From Flavobacterium sp. 11 (lineage in GTDB: Bacteria > Bacteroidota > Bacteroidia > Flavobacteriales > Flavobacteriaceae), in contig NZ_PEFE01000001.1 in the NCBI RefSeq assembly GCF_002754315.1, positions 744,001 through 808,000 of the forward strand: a stretch of 64,000 nt of DNA, read 5' to 3'. The position numbers were made by a program, and so were the translations under genes. Positions 19,284-27,277 of the stretch are shown here, in pieces. The number at the start of each line of letters is the position of its first letter. The stretch's first letter is position 1. Below the pieces are notes generated by a model. That model ran no database searches, had not been told where the DNA came from, and saw only the letters and a list, made by a program, of their open reading frames with translations.

Positions 19284-20207
19284 TTATGCGTCCTTCATTT
19301 CCCAATGATATTCAACACCTCTAAAATTTCTATTTTTCAAACGTGAACCAAAAATGGAGGAATTATACATATCAACTAATCCTTTTGCTATTTCAGGTAA
19401 ATCCTCTTCAGTAAGATTTTCATCTATTAAATCAATTCTATTTGTAACTGTTGGTATATTTGGCTTGTAAATAGCCTCTTGAAATGGCTTTAAACTATTT
19501 CCTTGGTTATGAAACCATATACTTTGGGAATAATTATTATTTAAATTATCTCGATATTGAATATATATTTCAAAAGAGTTATCTCCAATTACGTAATCAA
19601 TTGGAATTATTATTTTCTTACTTTTTGGGAATGAGTGATAAATTCCACGTTCTGAAATGCCCCAAATTTCATCATCAATTAATTTTTTTAACTTAGCTAA
19701 ACTTTTATAATCATCTTTAACCCAATCTTTAATAAATGTTTCATACGAATAATTTTCATCACTTTCAGTAACAAAAAGCCAAATATCAATATCAAATGCA
19801 GGGTGGTCACTTTCATTCGATATTATTAGACAATTTTTAGCATTTATTACTTTAGAGTTATATTGTAAAAACGGTAAATTCGATAATCTAAGTTGTTCAT
19901 TAAACATTTTCACTGACTCTTCTTGAGCATTTGCTGTTCTTCTGAGTTCTTTTCTTGTATATTTAAGTTCTTTCCTTTGAAGGTTTAATTCAATTTTTTG
20001 TAAAAAAATTGTATAAATAATTCCCGATAAAGCTAATCCTGAAAATAGAGAATTAATCGCTCAAAAAGTATCTCCAAAAGATCCACTTTTTAACCAATCT
20101 GAAAAAGTAAACCAACTTACAATTGCAGAGATAATCCAAATAATAATAACTCCAATAATTAGTTGGCTAAAAGGTATAATTTTACTGTTGTTTTTGTCTT
20201 TTTTCAT
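19284..20207 (-). pseudogene. Two-TM coiled-coil protein of unknown function, interrupted by a TGA codon
   Basis: The intact downstream part (19284-19913, 209 residues) is only the C-terminal two thirds. The same frame runs upstream without another stop to an ATG at 20207, for 307 codons in total. It encodes a transmembrane segment (residues about 14-34), a TGA at codon 49 (20061-20063), a second hydrophobic segment (LFSGLALSGIIYTIFL) and a charged coiled coil (LQRKELKYTRKELRR). In homologues as I remember them the stop position is a glycine in GDTFGAINSLFSG, so one GGA-to-TGA change explains the break. The C-terminal domain is not one I recognise. A sequencing error, or a restart at 19913, are alternatives. 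It sits between two cassette-type repeats. Confidence 0.75.
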
Positions 20208-20221
20208 TTTTTTTTAAACTT

Positions 20222-20362
20222 GCATATAACGTTCCCGCGCTACACACAGGCTGGGATTAAGAAAGCCTAAACTTTCTGTTAAAAACTAATTTTTCAAATA
20301 CAAAACCATTTTCAAATTAAGCCAAATGCCCAGCTTGCTTGTAGCGTGTGTTAGCAGTTGGC
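20222..20362 (-). repeat. Cassette-type imperfect palindrome (site B)
   Basis: Left arm GCGCTACACACAGGCTGGG (20237-20255) pairs imperfectly with the CCCAGCTTGCTTGTAGCGTGT segment at 20329-20349. The middle contains CAAATACAAAACCA and ATTAAGCCAA, shared with site A. The outer ends are TATAACG and GTTAGCA. It fills the whole gap between two minus-strand genes, as recombination sites of gene cassettes do. An integron attC-like role is inference. Confidence 0.65.
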
Positions 20363-20848
20363 TTATTCATTTATGGACTTTAGTAATTCGTTGGCTTTTA
20401 TAAAGACTTTCACCTCTTCTCTTATATCGTCATAACTTTTTAAATTTGTTAGAGGAGTTATATTTTGATTTTGAAAATAAAATCTCTTTTTATTTAATAA
20501 GTTTTTTTTTCCACGCAATATAAACAGCTCAACGTATATGGGTTTTGTATTATAGTAATAATATATCCAAAATTCTTTTGAGTCAGTTTGGTTATAATTA
20601 ATTCTCAAAATTTCGTTCGAGTATTTTAAAATTCTAGTATTAATTTTACTTGATGTTGTAGGTTCACCATTAATTTTTGCGTGTCCAGGAATTTCATAAA
20701 TACTTTGAATTTCTTCAGGAGTAAAACTAGAAATACTATCAACATATTTTACATGAGATTTAATAAAATTGATTTCAATTAGATTATCAATTTTTTTTTG
20801 ACCAAATAAAAATATTGGTAATAGTATCAGGATAATTTTTAGTTTCAT
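20363..20848 (-). CDS. Small secreted protein of unknown function in a cassette-like setting
   Basis: I do not recognise the family. The ATG at 20848 is chosen because it gives a clean signal peptide (MKLKIILILLPIFLFGQKK), typical for exported flavobacterial proteins, and a 161-residue product; a longer frame to 20929 runs into a palindrome. The mature part is charged, with Lys/Glu/Asp-rich helices and several aromatic residues (FWIYYYYN), and has no visible catalytic motif. The stop abuts the cassette-type repeat at 20222-20362. Lone small genes between such repeats are often strain-specific. Confidence 0.65.
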   Translation of the reverse strand: MKLKIILILLPIFLFGQKKIDNLIEINFIKSHVKYVDSISSFTPEEIQSIYEIPGHAKINGEPTTSSKINTRILKYSNEILRINYNQTDSKEFWIYYYYNTKPIYVELFILRGKKNLLNKKRFYFQNQNITPLTNLKSYDDIREEVKVFIKANELLKSINE

Positions 20849-20901
20849 TTCAATATTATTTTTTCTTTTAGCATTTAGCTTGCTGCTAACTAATATATAC
20901 A

Positions 20902-20959
20902 CGAAACAAATCTTCGCATATACACCCAAAAATGGGTAGATTCACGAAGGTTTGTTTCG
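20902..20959. repeat. Long 27-bp imperfect hairpin
   Basis: Arms 20902-20928 and 20933-20959 pair over 27 positions with a few mismatches around an AAAA loop; CGAAACAAA starts one arm and TTTGTTTCG ends the other. There is no T-run. It could be a miniature mobile element, a cassette-site relic or a terminator-like structure. Confidence 0.65.
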
Positions 20960-21092
20960 CTTTATCTCTTTTCAAATATATTAAAATTTTCTTACAAATT
21001 ATAAAAAAGCCTTTTCATGTGTTGGAGTCATTTGACGCTAACACTACTTGAAATCTAGATTAGAAATAAGGTATTGGACATGCAGAATTCCC

Positions 21093-21190
21093 TAGCCCTG
21101 ATTGCAACGGAAATCCTTTTCTTAATCCTGTCTGGGTTTACCCAGACAGGATTAAGAAAAGATTGCAGTGTAAAGCGGGAAATAGCTCCT
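21093..21190 (-). repeat. Dispersed palindromic repeat, copy 1
   Basis: A perfect 21-bp inverted repeat (21116-21136 with 21141-21161, TTTA loop) is framed by TAGCCCTGATTGCAACGG on the left and GCGGGAAATAGCTCC on the right. The frame recurs in opposite orientation at 33917-34026. Here it follows the GH97 stop and may act as its terminator. Confidence 0.75.
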
Positions 21191-21197
21191 GAAAAAA

Positions 21198-23117
21198 CTA
21201 AATCTTCACGACAAACCCTCCATGAGGTTTCATAGTTACTTTTAATTTGGTACTTTTTGATACTGTTTTTTGCTGAAATCCGTTCTCGTCTTCGGCGATA
21301 CTAAAACCTTTGGAATTAGTTACAAAAGACAAATCAATTTCTATTTCTTTGGCAGTGGTTTCCCCGTTAATCCCAACGATATGCCATATATTGTCTTTCT
21401 TTCTGGCCATGATAATGTACTTTCCCGGATACCCATCAATAAATTTAGAATCATCCCAATTCGTTGGAATGTCTTTTAAATAATCGACTACATAAGCAGG
21501 CATTTTAGCCATTCCGTCAGGCGTTTCGGCCATGTGTTGAATTCCGGATAAGAATAAAACGGGCAAGGCTAATTCAAATGCTGGAGTTGTTTTTCGGGTA
21601 ATATTTGGAATAGAATCCAAAACCATTGGTGTAAAATCCATGGGGTCAAAAACATTTCGGGCAAAAGGGAGCATGGCACAATGTGTTGGGGCTAAATCAG
21701 CAATATCTTGAAAAAAAGTAATGTATTCATATCCTTTTACCGCTTCAGTCGTAAGCAAATTTGGATACGTGCGTTGCCAACCTCTGGGTAAAGTAGCTCC
21801 ATGTAAATTAATCACTAATTTATGCGCCGCAGCATCGGTCAGCATATCATGGTAATACGCAATCATCGATTGTCCGTCGCCACCAAAAAAATCAACTTTG
21901 ATTCCCGCAATTCCCATTTCATTCAATCTGGTAAACTCCCGAACTCTGTCGGCATGGGTAATCAATTTACTTTTTGGATGGTATTCCGTACTGTTCCAGG
22001 ATCCTGATGAATTGTACCAAACGAGTAATTTCACGTTTTTACCTTTGGCGTAAGCCGACAATTCTTTCATTTTTTTATCGCCAATTCGGGTATCCCAATC
22101 GGCATCTATCAAGCAATACGGCCAATTCATAGCAGCGGCATAATCAATAAATTTATGGGTAGTTTCATAATTAACCGATTCATCTTTCAGCAAAACCCAG
22201 CTCCAAGACGCAATTCCGCTTTTTATAAACGAAGTGTCTGCAACCGTTGACGGATCGGCTAAATCTGTTCCCATCGTACTTTCGGTAATGGTTTTGAGTG
22301 ACCCGATAGTAATGATGCGCCAAGGCGTGTACCAAGGCAAAACAGATTCCGGATTCAATGCTCCGTTAGGGAAAATTTCTTCTTTTTGCGGAAAAGTTAC
22401 CTGCATTGCTTTGGCTGTATCATTATATACCAATCGGCTCCCGCAATAATTGGCTTGCAATCCTGTTTCGGAAATCAAAACCCAAGTATCATTGGCATGA
22501 AACAAAGCCGGATACACCCAACCTTCTCCTATTGCAGGTTTTGTATTTACGGGAACGCCCATCGCATAATGCTCTTCATAGGAAGGATTGGTTTCTTTCC
22601 ATCCGGTTTTGGCTTTGGACATGGGTTGCAACCACGCTTTTGTGGTGGTGTCAAAATTATAAGTAGTTTTCTCTTCAACTATTTTTTTAATAGCTGTCGA
22701 AGTTTCTGGAAAATGGTATCGCAACGCAATTCCATCGTGGGATAGTTGAAAAATAACATTCATTCTTTCCCCTTTATTGTTTTGCAAGCTAACCGTGTAT
22801 TGATTTGCGGCATAAGCGATTTTTTTTCGTTTCCCTTGCAGCATCGAATAGTTGGATTGAATTGGTTTCGATTTAGAAACGGCCACTATCTTTAAATCCG
22901 TATAAAAATTAGCGTCTTCTCTGACAATCCCCAAATCAGAAGTATTAACAACCAATTTATCTTTGAAGAAAACCTTGTAAGAAGGCGTTTTCTTTAGGTT
23001 TAGACTAAATTCAATTTTTATTGTTTTATCCGAGTTGACAAAAAAATAACGGGTTGGTTTCCCCACAAATGAAGACAATGACAGCGCCAAAAAAGCTAGC
23101 AAAACTATTTTTTTCAT
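21198..23117 (-). CDS. GH97 family glycosidase, retaining alpha-galactosidase-like
   Basis: A 639-residue protein with a signal peptide (ALSLSSFVG), so periplasmic. The N-terminal beta-sandwich spans about residues 25-285, the TIM barrel about 290-540, and a C-terminal beta domain follows. The segment GIKVDFFGGDGQ places an Asp where retaining GH97 enzymes have their nucleophile; HGATLPRGWQRTYPN follows as in that subgroup. The glutamate bases of inverting SusB-type alpha-glucosidases are not seen. It is convergent to the arabinose locus but has the same 21-bp palindrome before its start as araB, so a role in arabinan or pectin use, for example removal of galactosyl or arabinopyranosyl caps, is inferred. 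Confidence 0.92.
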   Translation of the reverse strand: MKKIVLLAFLALSLSSFVGKPTRYFFVNSDKTIKIEFSLNLKKTPSYKVFFKDKLVVNTSDLGIVREDANFYTDLKIVAVSKSKPIQSNYSMLQGKRKKIAYAANQYTVSLQNNKGERMNVIFQLSHDGIALRYHFPETSTAIKKIVEEKTTYNFDTTTKAWLQPMSKAKTGWKETNPSYEEHYAMGVPVNTKPAIGEGWVYPALFHANDTWVLISETGLQANYCGSRLVYNDTAKAMQVTFPQKEEIFPNGALNPESVLPWYTPWRIITIGSLKTITESTMGTDLADPSTVADTSFIKSGIASWSWVLLKDESVNYETTHKFIDYAAAMNWPYCLIDADWDTRIGDKKMKELSAYAKGKNVKLLVWYNSSGSWNSTEYHPKSKLITHADRVREFTRLNEMGIAGIKVDFFGGDGQSMIAYYHDMLTDAAAHKLVINLHGATLPRGWQRTYPNLLTTEAVKGYEYITFFQDIADLAPTHCAMLPFARNVFDPMDFTPMVLDSIPNITRKTTPAFELALPVLFLSGIQHMAETPDGMAKMPAYVVDYLKDIPTNWDDSKFIDGYPGKYIIMARKKDNIWHIVGINGETTAKEIEIDLSFVTNSKGFSIAEDENGFQQKTVSKSTKLKVTMKPHGGFVVKI

Positions 23118-23120
23118 AAT

Positions 23121-23157
23121 TAAGTGTTTTATTTACACTTACAAGAATACAAAAATA
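23121..23157 (-). promoter_or_regulatory. GH97 promoter with 21-bp palindromic operator
   Basis: TAAGTGT-N7-ACACTTA lies at 23121-23141, just upstream of the ATG (23117). On the minus strand TATTTTTG (23157-23150) is a good -7 element, which puts the palindrome over the start of the transcript. The palindrome has the same arms and spacer length as the one at 13523-13543. Confidence 0.7.
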
Positions 23158-23317
23158 AAATTGTATAAATAACGATATCGTTAAAATTTTCAAACTCTAT
23201 TTAGAATATCACAAAAAAAACGTTTTGGGGTATAAAACTGCTACAAGTGAACCGATAATCAAGTGATTAACGCCATATTAATGGATATTTCAGGAGAAAA
23301 AAACCATCTAAAACCAA

Positions 23318-23345
23318 AAAAACCGCTTCTTTCGAAGCGGTTTTT
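23318..23345 (-). terminator. Bidirectional terminator, probably the original tRNA-Leu terminator
   Basis: CCGCTTC (23323-23329) pairs with GAAGCGG (23334-23340), flanked by A and T runs. Read on the minus strand it directly follows the duplicated tRNA 3' end at 23346, so before the island arrived it would have terminated the tRNA transcript. Confidence 0.8.
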
Positions 23346-23360
23346 GTACCCGGAGCCGGA
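23346..23360. other. Distal attachment site core
   Basis: Exact 15-bp copy of the tRNA-Leu 3' end, followed by ATTGAAACC, which still resembles the tRNA T-arm (GTCGAACC). Confidence 0.85.
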
Positions 23361-23510
23361 ATTGAAACCCCTCAATAAGGCAATTTTAAGAAACCCATAA
23401 AACACTACTAAAAACTACATAAACACTAACAAAATCAATTGATACAAAGGTTTAAGAACAAAGTGACTCGATTGAATTAAATCTAATAAAATGCAATAGA
23501 ATAGAAAAAA

Positions 23511-23531
23511 TGTCGGGCAAATGTCGGGCAA
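23511..23531. other. Left-end pair of putative integrase arm sites
   Basis: TGTCGGGCAA at 23511-23520 and 23522-23531, spaced 11 bp. The same pair arrangement occurs at the right end of the element (31788-31805). Confidence 0.6.
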
Positions 23532-23596
23532 CTTTGTAAATCGTATTATTTTAAAGGTTATCTTTGAATTGTTCAAAACGTTTAAAAGTTCAAAAA

Positions 23597-24976
23597 ATGG
23601 CAACAGTAAATTTTAGATTAAGAAGTAATGCAAACAAACACGTATCTATAAAAGTTCGTATTACATTAGGTCGAGATAAAGCAGACCTTGAATTAAATAC
23701 AGGGTTTTCAATCAATCCAAATGACTGGAACGACAATAAACAAAGACCAATACTAAGCAGTACTAAAAACCGCCCAACAGAAACTAAGGAAGCCGGAGAA
23801 AAATTTGACGAACATCAAAAATTCAAACAAGACCTTTTTGAGGATTTAGATAAATTAGAATCTTATCTTTTCAAAGAACAAAACAAAGATTTAGGGCAAA
23901 GTGTTTTGATTGACTCGTTTTGGTTAAAATCAAAAATAATCGAATGTTTTAATCGTGTTGAAAAAACAGACACCGGAATACTCACAAACTACATACAGGA
24001 CATTATAGACAATGCAAGTACTCGCAAAGTAAAAATAAAAGGTGGTTATAAAATAGGTATTTCAAAAAGCCGAGAGAATAGTTTTGAATCTACAAAAAAC
24101 ATTCTCAAAGAATATCAAACCAAAAAAATAAAGAAACAAATTCACTTTATTGATATTGACGAAACCTTTATTGACAAATTTACTAATTGGTTATTAAAAA
24201 CAAAAAAGTATGCAACAAACACCGCATCAAAACACATAGCCAATATAAAAACAGTTAGTATCGAAGCCGAAAGAAAAGGCAAAATTCAAGTTAATCCATA
24301 CGCAAAACATATCGTAATATTTACCGAAAGTGACGAGGACAGATTTATACAAACATTATCCTTTGACGAATTAGAAACTATTAGAACCACAGAGTTAACA
24401 AGTGAGGCATACAACAACGCCCGAAAATGGATACTATTAGGCTGTGAGTTCGGACAAAGAGGACAGGATTTAATGAATATCACAAAAGAAAACGTTCGAT
24501 ATAAAGGCGGTTTTCTATATTTAGACATCATACAACAGAAAACAAAAAAACCGGTTACAATACCCATAATTGCGCCCCACGTTGTGGATATAATAGAGAA
24601 TAGTTTCCCTTATAAAATCAGTACTCAAAAACTAAACTTGTATATTAAAAAGGTTTGTGAGATTGCTAAAATTGAAGTAATGACAGAGGGCAAAATATAC
24701 GACTCAAAAACTAAACGTAAAGAACTAAAGTTTTATGAGAAACATAAATTGATGACAACACACTCTTTTCGCAGAAGTTTTTGCTCTAACTATTATAAAA
24801 AGATAGCAACCCCAATATTAATGGCTATCAGCGGACATCAAAAAGAATCAGTTTTTTTAAAATACATAAACGAACCCGAAGACAAAGACGATAACGCAGA
24901 CTTATTTAGGAAGTTATACGAAGACCTCAACAAAAAACCCAAAATGGTATTATTACCAAACGGAACCAACGATTAA
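23597..24976 (+). CDS. Tyrosine recombinase (phage-type integrase)
   Basis: A 459-residue integrase. The ATG at 23597 (MATVNFRLRS) is chosen over a TTG at 23564 because the Bacteroidota arm-binding domain normally starts so. Residues 1-85 form the arm-binding domain, about 155-260 the SAM-like core-binding domain, and about 265-445 the catalytic domain. Catalytic residues are visible: Arg in GQRGQD, His and Arg in THSFRRSF, His in SGHQKES and the nucleophile Tyr in VFLKYIN. It catalyses integration and excision at the tRNA-Leu site. It is the first gene inside the distal end and reads inward. Confidence 0.95.
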   Translation: MATVNFRLRSNANKHVSIKVRITLGRDKADLELNTGFSINPNDWNDNKQRPILSSTKNRPTETKEAGEKFDEHQKFKQDLFEDLDKLESYLFKEQNKDLGQSVLIDSFWLKSKIIECFNRVEKTDTGILTNYIQDIIDNASTRKVKIKGGYKIGISKSRENSFESTKNILKEYQTKKIKKQIHFIDIDETFIDKFTNWLLKTKKYATNTASKHIANIKTVSIEAERKGKIQVNPYAKHIVIFTESDEDRFIQTLSFDELETIRTTELTSEAYNNARKWILLGCEFGQRGQDLMNITKENVRYKGGFLYLDIIQQKTKKPVTIPIIAPHVVDIIENSFPYKISTQKLNLYIKKVCEIAKIEVMTEGKIYDSKTKRKELKFYEKHKLMTTHSFRRSFCSNYYKKIATPILMAISGHQKESVFLKYINEPEDKDDNADLFRKLYEDLNKKPKMVLLPNGTND

Positions 24977-25386
24977 ATATTAAACACCCTGACTAAAACG
25001 AAAGATTAACAATTATTCGACGGTGGCGGATACGAACAATAAGCACCTAGACAAAATACCAGCAGGAAGAAAAGTATTGTATACGGCATAGAGGAATAAA
25101 ACGGCTTAACTTACTTGATTAATAATGAATTAAACAATAGTAGTTAGGCGAAATACAACCAACGGTAAAAGATAGTTTTCTATATTTACAGAAATAAGGG
25201 CAGTATTAGGTTATCCGGATAAAACAGAAGAGAATTTAAAATGAATTTGAAAAACAAAACCAAAAAAAAGACCCCCCACCCTTTATAAAAAGACTTTCCA
25301 TTTAAAAAGTAACACCCGTAAAACAGGATATAACATTGGGTCTCTAGTTGTAAGTACAAATAATTAACCCTAATAAACAATAGAAA
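24977..25386. other. Gap after the integrase gene
   Basis: I see no convincing gene in these 410 bp. A 64-codon minus-strand frame is AT-rich and hydrophobic but lacks any recognisable start context. The gap may hold promoters for the next genes. Confidence 0.5.
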
Positions 25387-25620
25387 ATGAGCAATTTAAA
25401 TCAAACACAAAAAGAGTTTTTAGAAACAGTTACAGACGGTAAGCAATGGCAAACACTTAAAAAAGCATTTGAAAAAGTGAATAGCGAAATTGCCGGTTTA
25501 ACTGACGACCAAATTTATTGCCTTGACAATACTGTTTATACAGATAGTGCAAGAAAGAAATTAATAAAAATATTTAGAATGGAAAATTTAATGATTAATA
25601 TTGATCCGTCAATCAATTAA
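25387..25620 (+). CDS. Small hypothetical protein of the island
   Basis: A 77-residue soluble protein with no recognised family. It is mostly helical by composition, charged, with a core TLKKAFEKVNSEIAGLTDDQIYCLDNTVY. It has its own clear ATG with an A-rich upstream region and is followed by a good hairpin, so it is likely a separately transcribed gene. Function unknown. Confidence 0.65.
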   Translation: MSNLNQTQKEFLETVTDGKQWQTLKKAFEKVNSEIAGLTDDQIYCLDNTVYTDSARKKLIKIFRMENLMINIDPSIN

Positions 25621-25630
25621 CATTTTACTA

Positions 25631-25684
25631 AACCCGTTAGGTATATTTAAAAATCAAAATATTTGAATATTCCTAACGGTTTTA
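25631..25684 (+). terminator. Terminator after the 77-residue gene
   Basis: AACCCGTTAGGTATATT (25631-25647) pairs, with one mismatch, with AATATTCCTAACGGTTT (25666-25682). The loop is A-rich and T residues end the right arm. Confidence 0.65.
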
Positions 25685-25714
25685 AATAAGTTCAAAATAC
25701 GAATTAACAGGCAA

Positions 25715-26410
25715 ATGAGAGAAAAATTAATCACGACTTTAAAAGAATACAAAGAAACATATTCATTGCGTTTAGAAAACCATATTTCAAAATATGAAGA
25801 CTATGATGAAGTACATTTCATAAATAATGAACTATATCTTTATCAAAACTGTTTTTCTACAGCAAACGTTATTGAAAGAAGAATATTGGAATATAACGAG
25901 GATTACGACGGATATAGGAATTGTTATCTAAACGATTTTGAGTTTGACGAAATGAACAATGAAGAATCAACAGGGAGAGAAAATTATACGGTAAAAGATT
26001 TGATTAAAAACGAAAGTAAATTTCTAACTGATGGATACGATTTAGAAATTTGCAATCAACTAACCACTAGTTTTCTAAAAATAAAATCATTTTTAGAATC
26101 TAAACTATTGGAACTAGAATCAAATGGACAAAAGGAAATGCACACAGATAAAACCTTAAACTGGATAGGAAACCAAACGGATTTAATGGAACTAATTAAA
26201 GCATTAATAGAAAACGGCAACATAGAAATAAAAAAGGGGGAACAAGGCAAAACAATTGAGATATTTTCTAATTTTTTCAATTTCCCAATTAAGAATCCAA
26301 ACAAATTAATTGCAGACCTTAAAATCCGAAATGTTGAAAGCGAAACATTATTTTTAGATCAATTAAAAAAATCCTTATTCAACTACATTACACGTGAAAA
26401 GAAAAAATAA
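25715..26410 (+). CDS. RteC-like protein
   Basis: A 231-residue protein. The C-terminal half, from LNWIGNQTDLMELIKALIENG to the end, matches the pattern of the RteC domain (W-x-G-x-x-T-x-L-x-E-L-I-x-A-L) found in the regulator of excision of Bacteroides conjugative transposons. The N-terminal half is charged and helical. Proteins of this type sit in integrative elements of Bacteroidota next to the excisionase-like gene, as here. A role in control of excision is likely from family and place but is not shown by the sequence. Confidence 0.75.
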   Translation: MREKLITTLKEYKETYSLRLENHISKYEDYDEVHFINNELYLYQNCFSTANVIERRILEYNEDYDGYRNCYLNDFEFDEMNNEESTGRENYTVKDLIKNESKFLTDGYDLEICNQLTTSFLKIKSFLESKLLELESNGQKEMHTDKTLNWIGNQTDLMELIKALIENGNIEIKKGEQGKTIEIFSNFFNFPIKNPNKLIADLKIRNVESETLFLDQLKKSLFNYITREKKK

Positions 26411-26414
26411 CACA

Positions 26415-26447
26415 CGTTACTAACCCGTTACTAACCTTTTAACGGGT
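26415..26447 (+). promoter_or_regulatory. 11-bp tandem duplication and palindrome before the excisionase-like gene
   Basis: CGTTACTAACC is present twice back to back (26415-26425 and 26426-26436). ACCCGTTA (26423-26430) also pairs with TAACGGGT (26440-26447). This is a plausible binding site for the HTH or RteC-like protein, or a terminator of the upstream gene. Confidence 0.5.
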
Positions 26448-26496
26448 GCAATTTGATAGAATTTTACAAAGTCAAACAATAAAAACACTTTGTAAA

Positions 26497-26772
26497 ATGG
26501 AATCAATTCAAATCATTACCACTCCAAATGAATTTAAAAAAGAAATCGCAAACGAGGTTAAAAGCCATTTAGACGATTTTCTAAAACATTTCGCACCAAT
26601 CCAACCAAAAGAATATTTGACCCGCTCAGAAGTGGCGAAAATGTTTAGTGTTGACATCAGTACTATACATAATTGGTGCAAGTCAAAACGTCTAAATCCT
26701 TTGGCGATTGGCGCACGTGTTTATTTCCTCCGTTCAGAAGTTGAGGCAAGTCTTAAACCTCTAAACGTTTAA
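26497..26772 (+). CDS. Excisionase-family helix-turn-helix DNA-binding protein
   Basis: A 91-residue protein. The ATG at 26497 is preferred to a GTG at 26446. A helical N-terminus (residues 1-42) precedes a MerR-like winged HTH of the excisionase type: EYLTRSEVAKMFSVDISTIHNWCKSKRLNPLAIGARVYFLRSEV, read in three parts as HTH (LTRSEVAKMF, ISTIHNWC) and wing (GARVYFLRSEV). Such proteins bend DNA at attachment sites or regulate transfer genes. It is separated by only 4 bp from the next gene. Confidence 0.88.
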   Translation: MESIQIITTPNEFKKEIANEVKSHLDDFLKHFAPIQPKEYLTRSEVAKMFSVDISTIHNWCKSKRLNPLAIGARVYFLRSEVEASLKPLNV

Positions 26773-26776
26773 GATT

Positions 26777-27181
26777 ATGAGTTCAACAGGCTTTATTCCA
26801 AAACCAACAACCCACATTTACAAAGAAATTAATGAGGGCAAATTTAAAACTACAAAACATTACCAACTTGTTGAGGTAGAAAACGGAACTCAAAAACTTA
26901 CTGACTTAATTAATATCGTCGTCGATAGAGGTTTTGCAAAATCAGCACCAAGTTTTTGGCTAAAAATCAGAAACGGCAAACGATGGGTAAACTTTACAGG
27001 ACTTTTTAAAACTCCTATTCCTGGTCTTTACTTCGCTGACAAAGGCATCAACAACCGAAAGGAAGATTTATTAATTGTCAAGCTTTCTAATTACGAAAGA
27101 GATTTGATGGTTTACTACTTCAAGGGCTACTATACAGCCAATTTAAGCGAAGTATTAAGATTAATAAACCAAACACTTTAA
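26777..27181 (+). CDS. Hypothetical island protein paired with the HTH gene
   Basis: A 134-residue protein without a family I recognise. It begins MSSTGFIPKP, contains a beta-rich middle with RNGKRWVNFTGLFKTPIPGLYFAD, and ends in a helical segment. It starts 4 bp after the HTH stop, so the two form an operon. An intrinsic terminator follows. Confidence 0.7.
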   Translation: MSSTGFIPKPTTHIYKEINEGKFKTTKHYQLVEVENGTQKLTDLINIVVDRGFAKSAPSFWLKIRNGKRWVNFTGLFKTPIPGLYFADKGINNRKEDLLIVKLSNYERDLMVYYFKGYYTANLSEVLRLINQTL

Positions 27182-27187
27182 AAACAA

Positions 27188-27214
27188 AAAAAAGCCTTGT
27201 TCAAGGGCTTTTTT
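27188..27214 (+). terminator. Intrinsic terminator
   Basis: AAAGCCTTG and CAAGGGCTTT form a stem with one bulge, followed by a T-run. Confidence 0.75.
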
Positions 27215-27277
27215 ACTTTGTTCAAAAGTTCGGCTTCCAACAGGCAATGTAAAAAACCTCTACAAAGATAGTGAAAA

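Larger units (their letters stand above)
20849..21197. other. Intergenic region between the cassette gene and GH97
   Basis: No gene is visible. It contains the 27-bp hairpin at 20902-20959 and a dispersed flavobacterial repeat at 21093-21190. Confidence 0.6.

Noticed and set aside
23346-23370. Second tRNA gene at the distal end of the island
   Set aside because: Only the 3' acceptor and part of the T-arm are present; it is the duplicated attachment site.
25186-25380. 64-codon minus-strand frame in the gap after the integrase
   Set aside because: Composition follows the AT-rich, T-rich strand; no start context and no recognisable segment.
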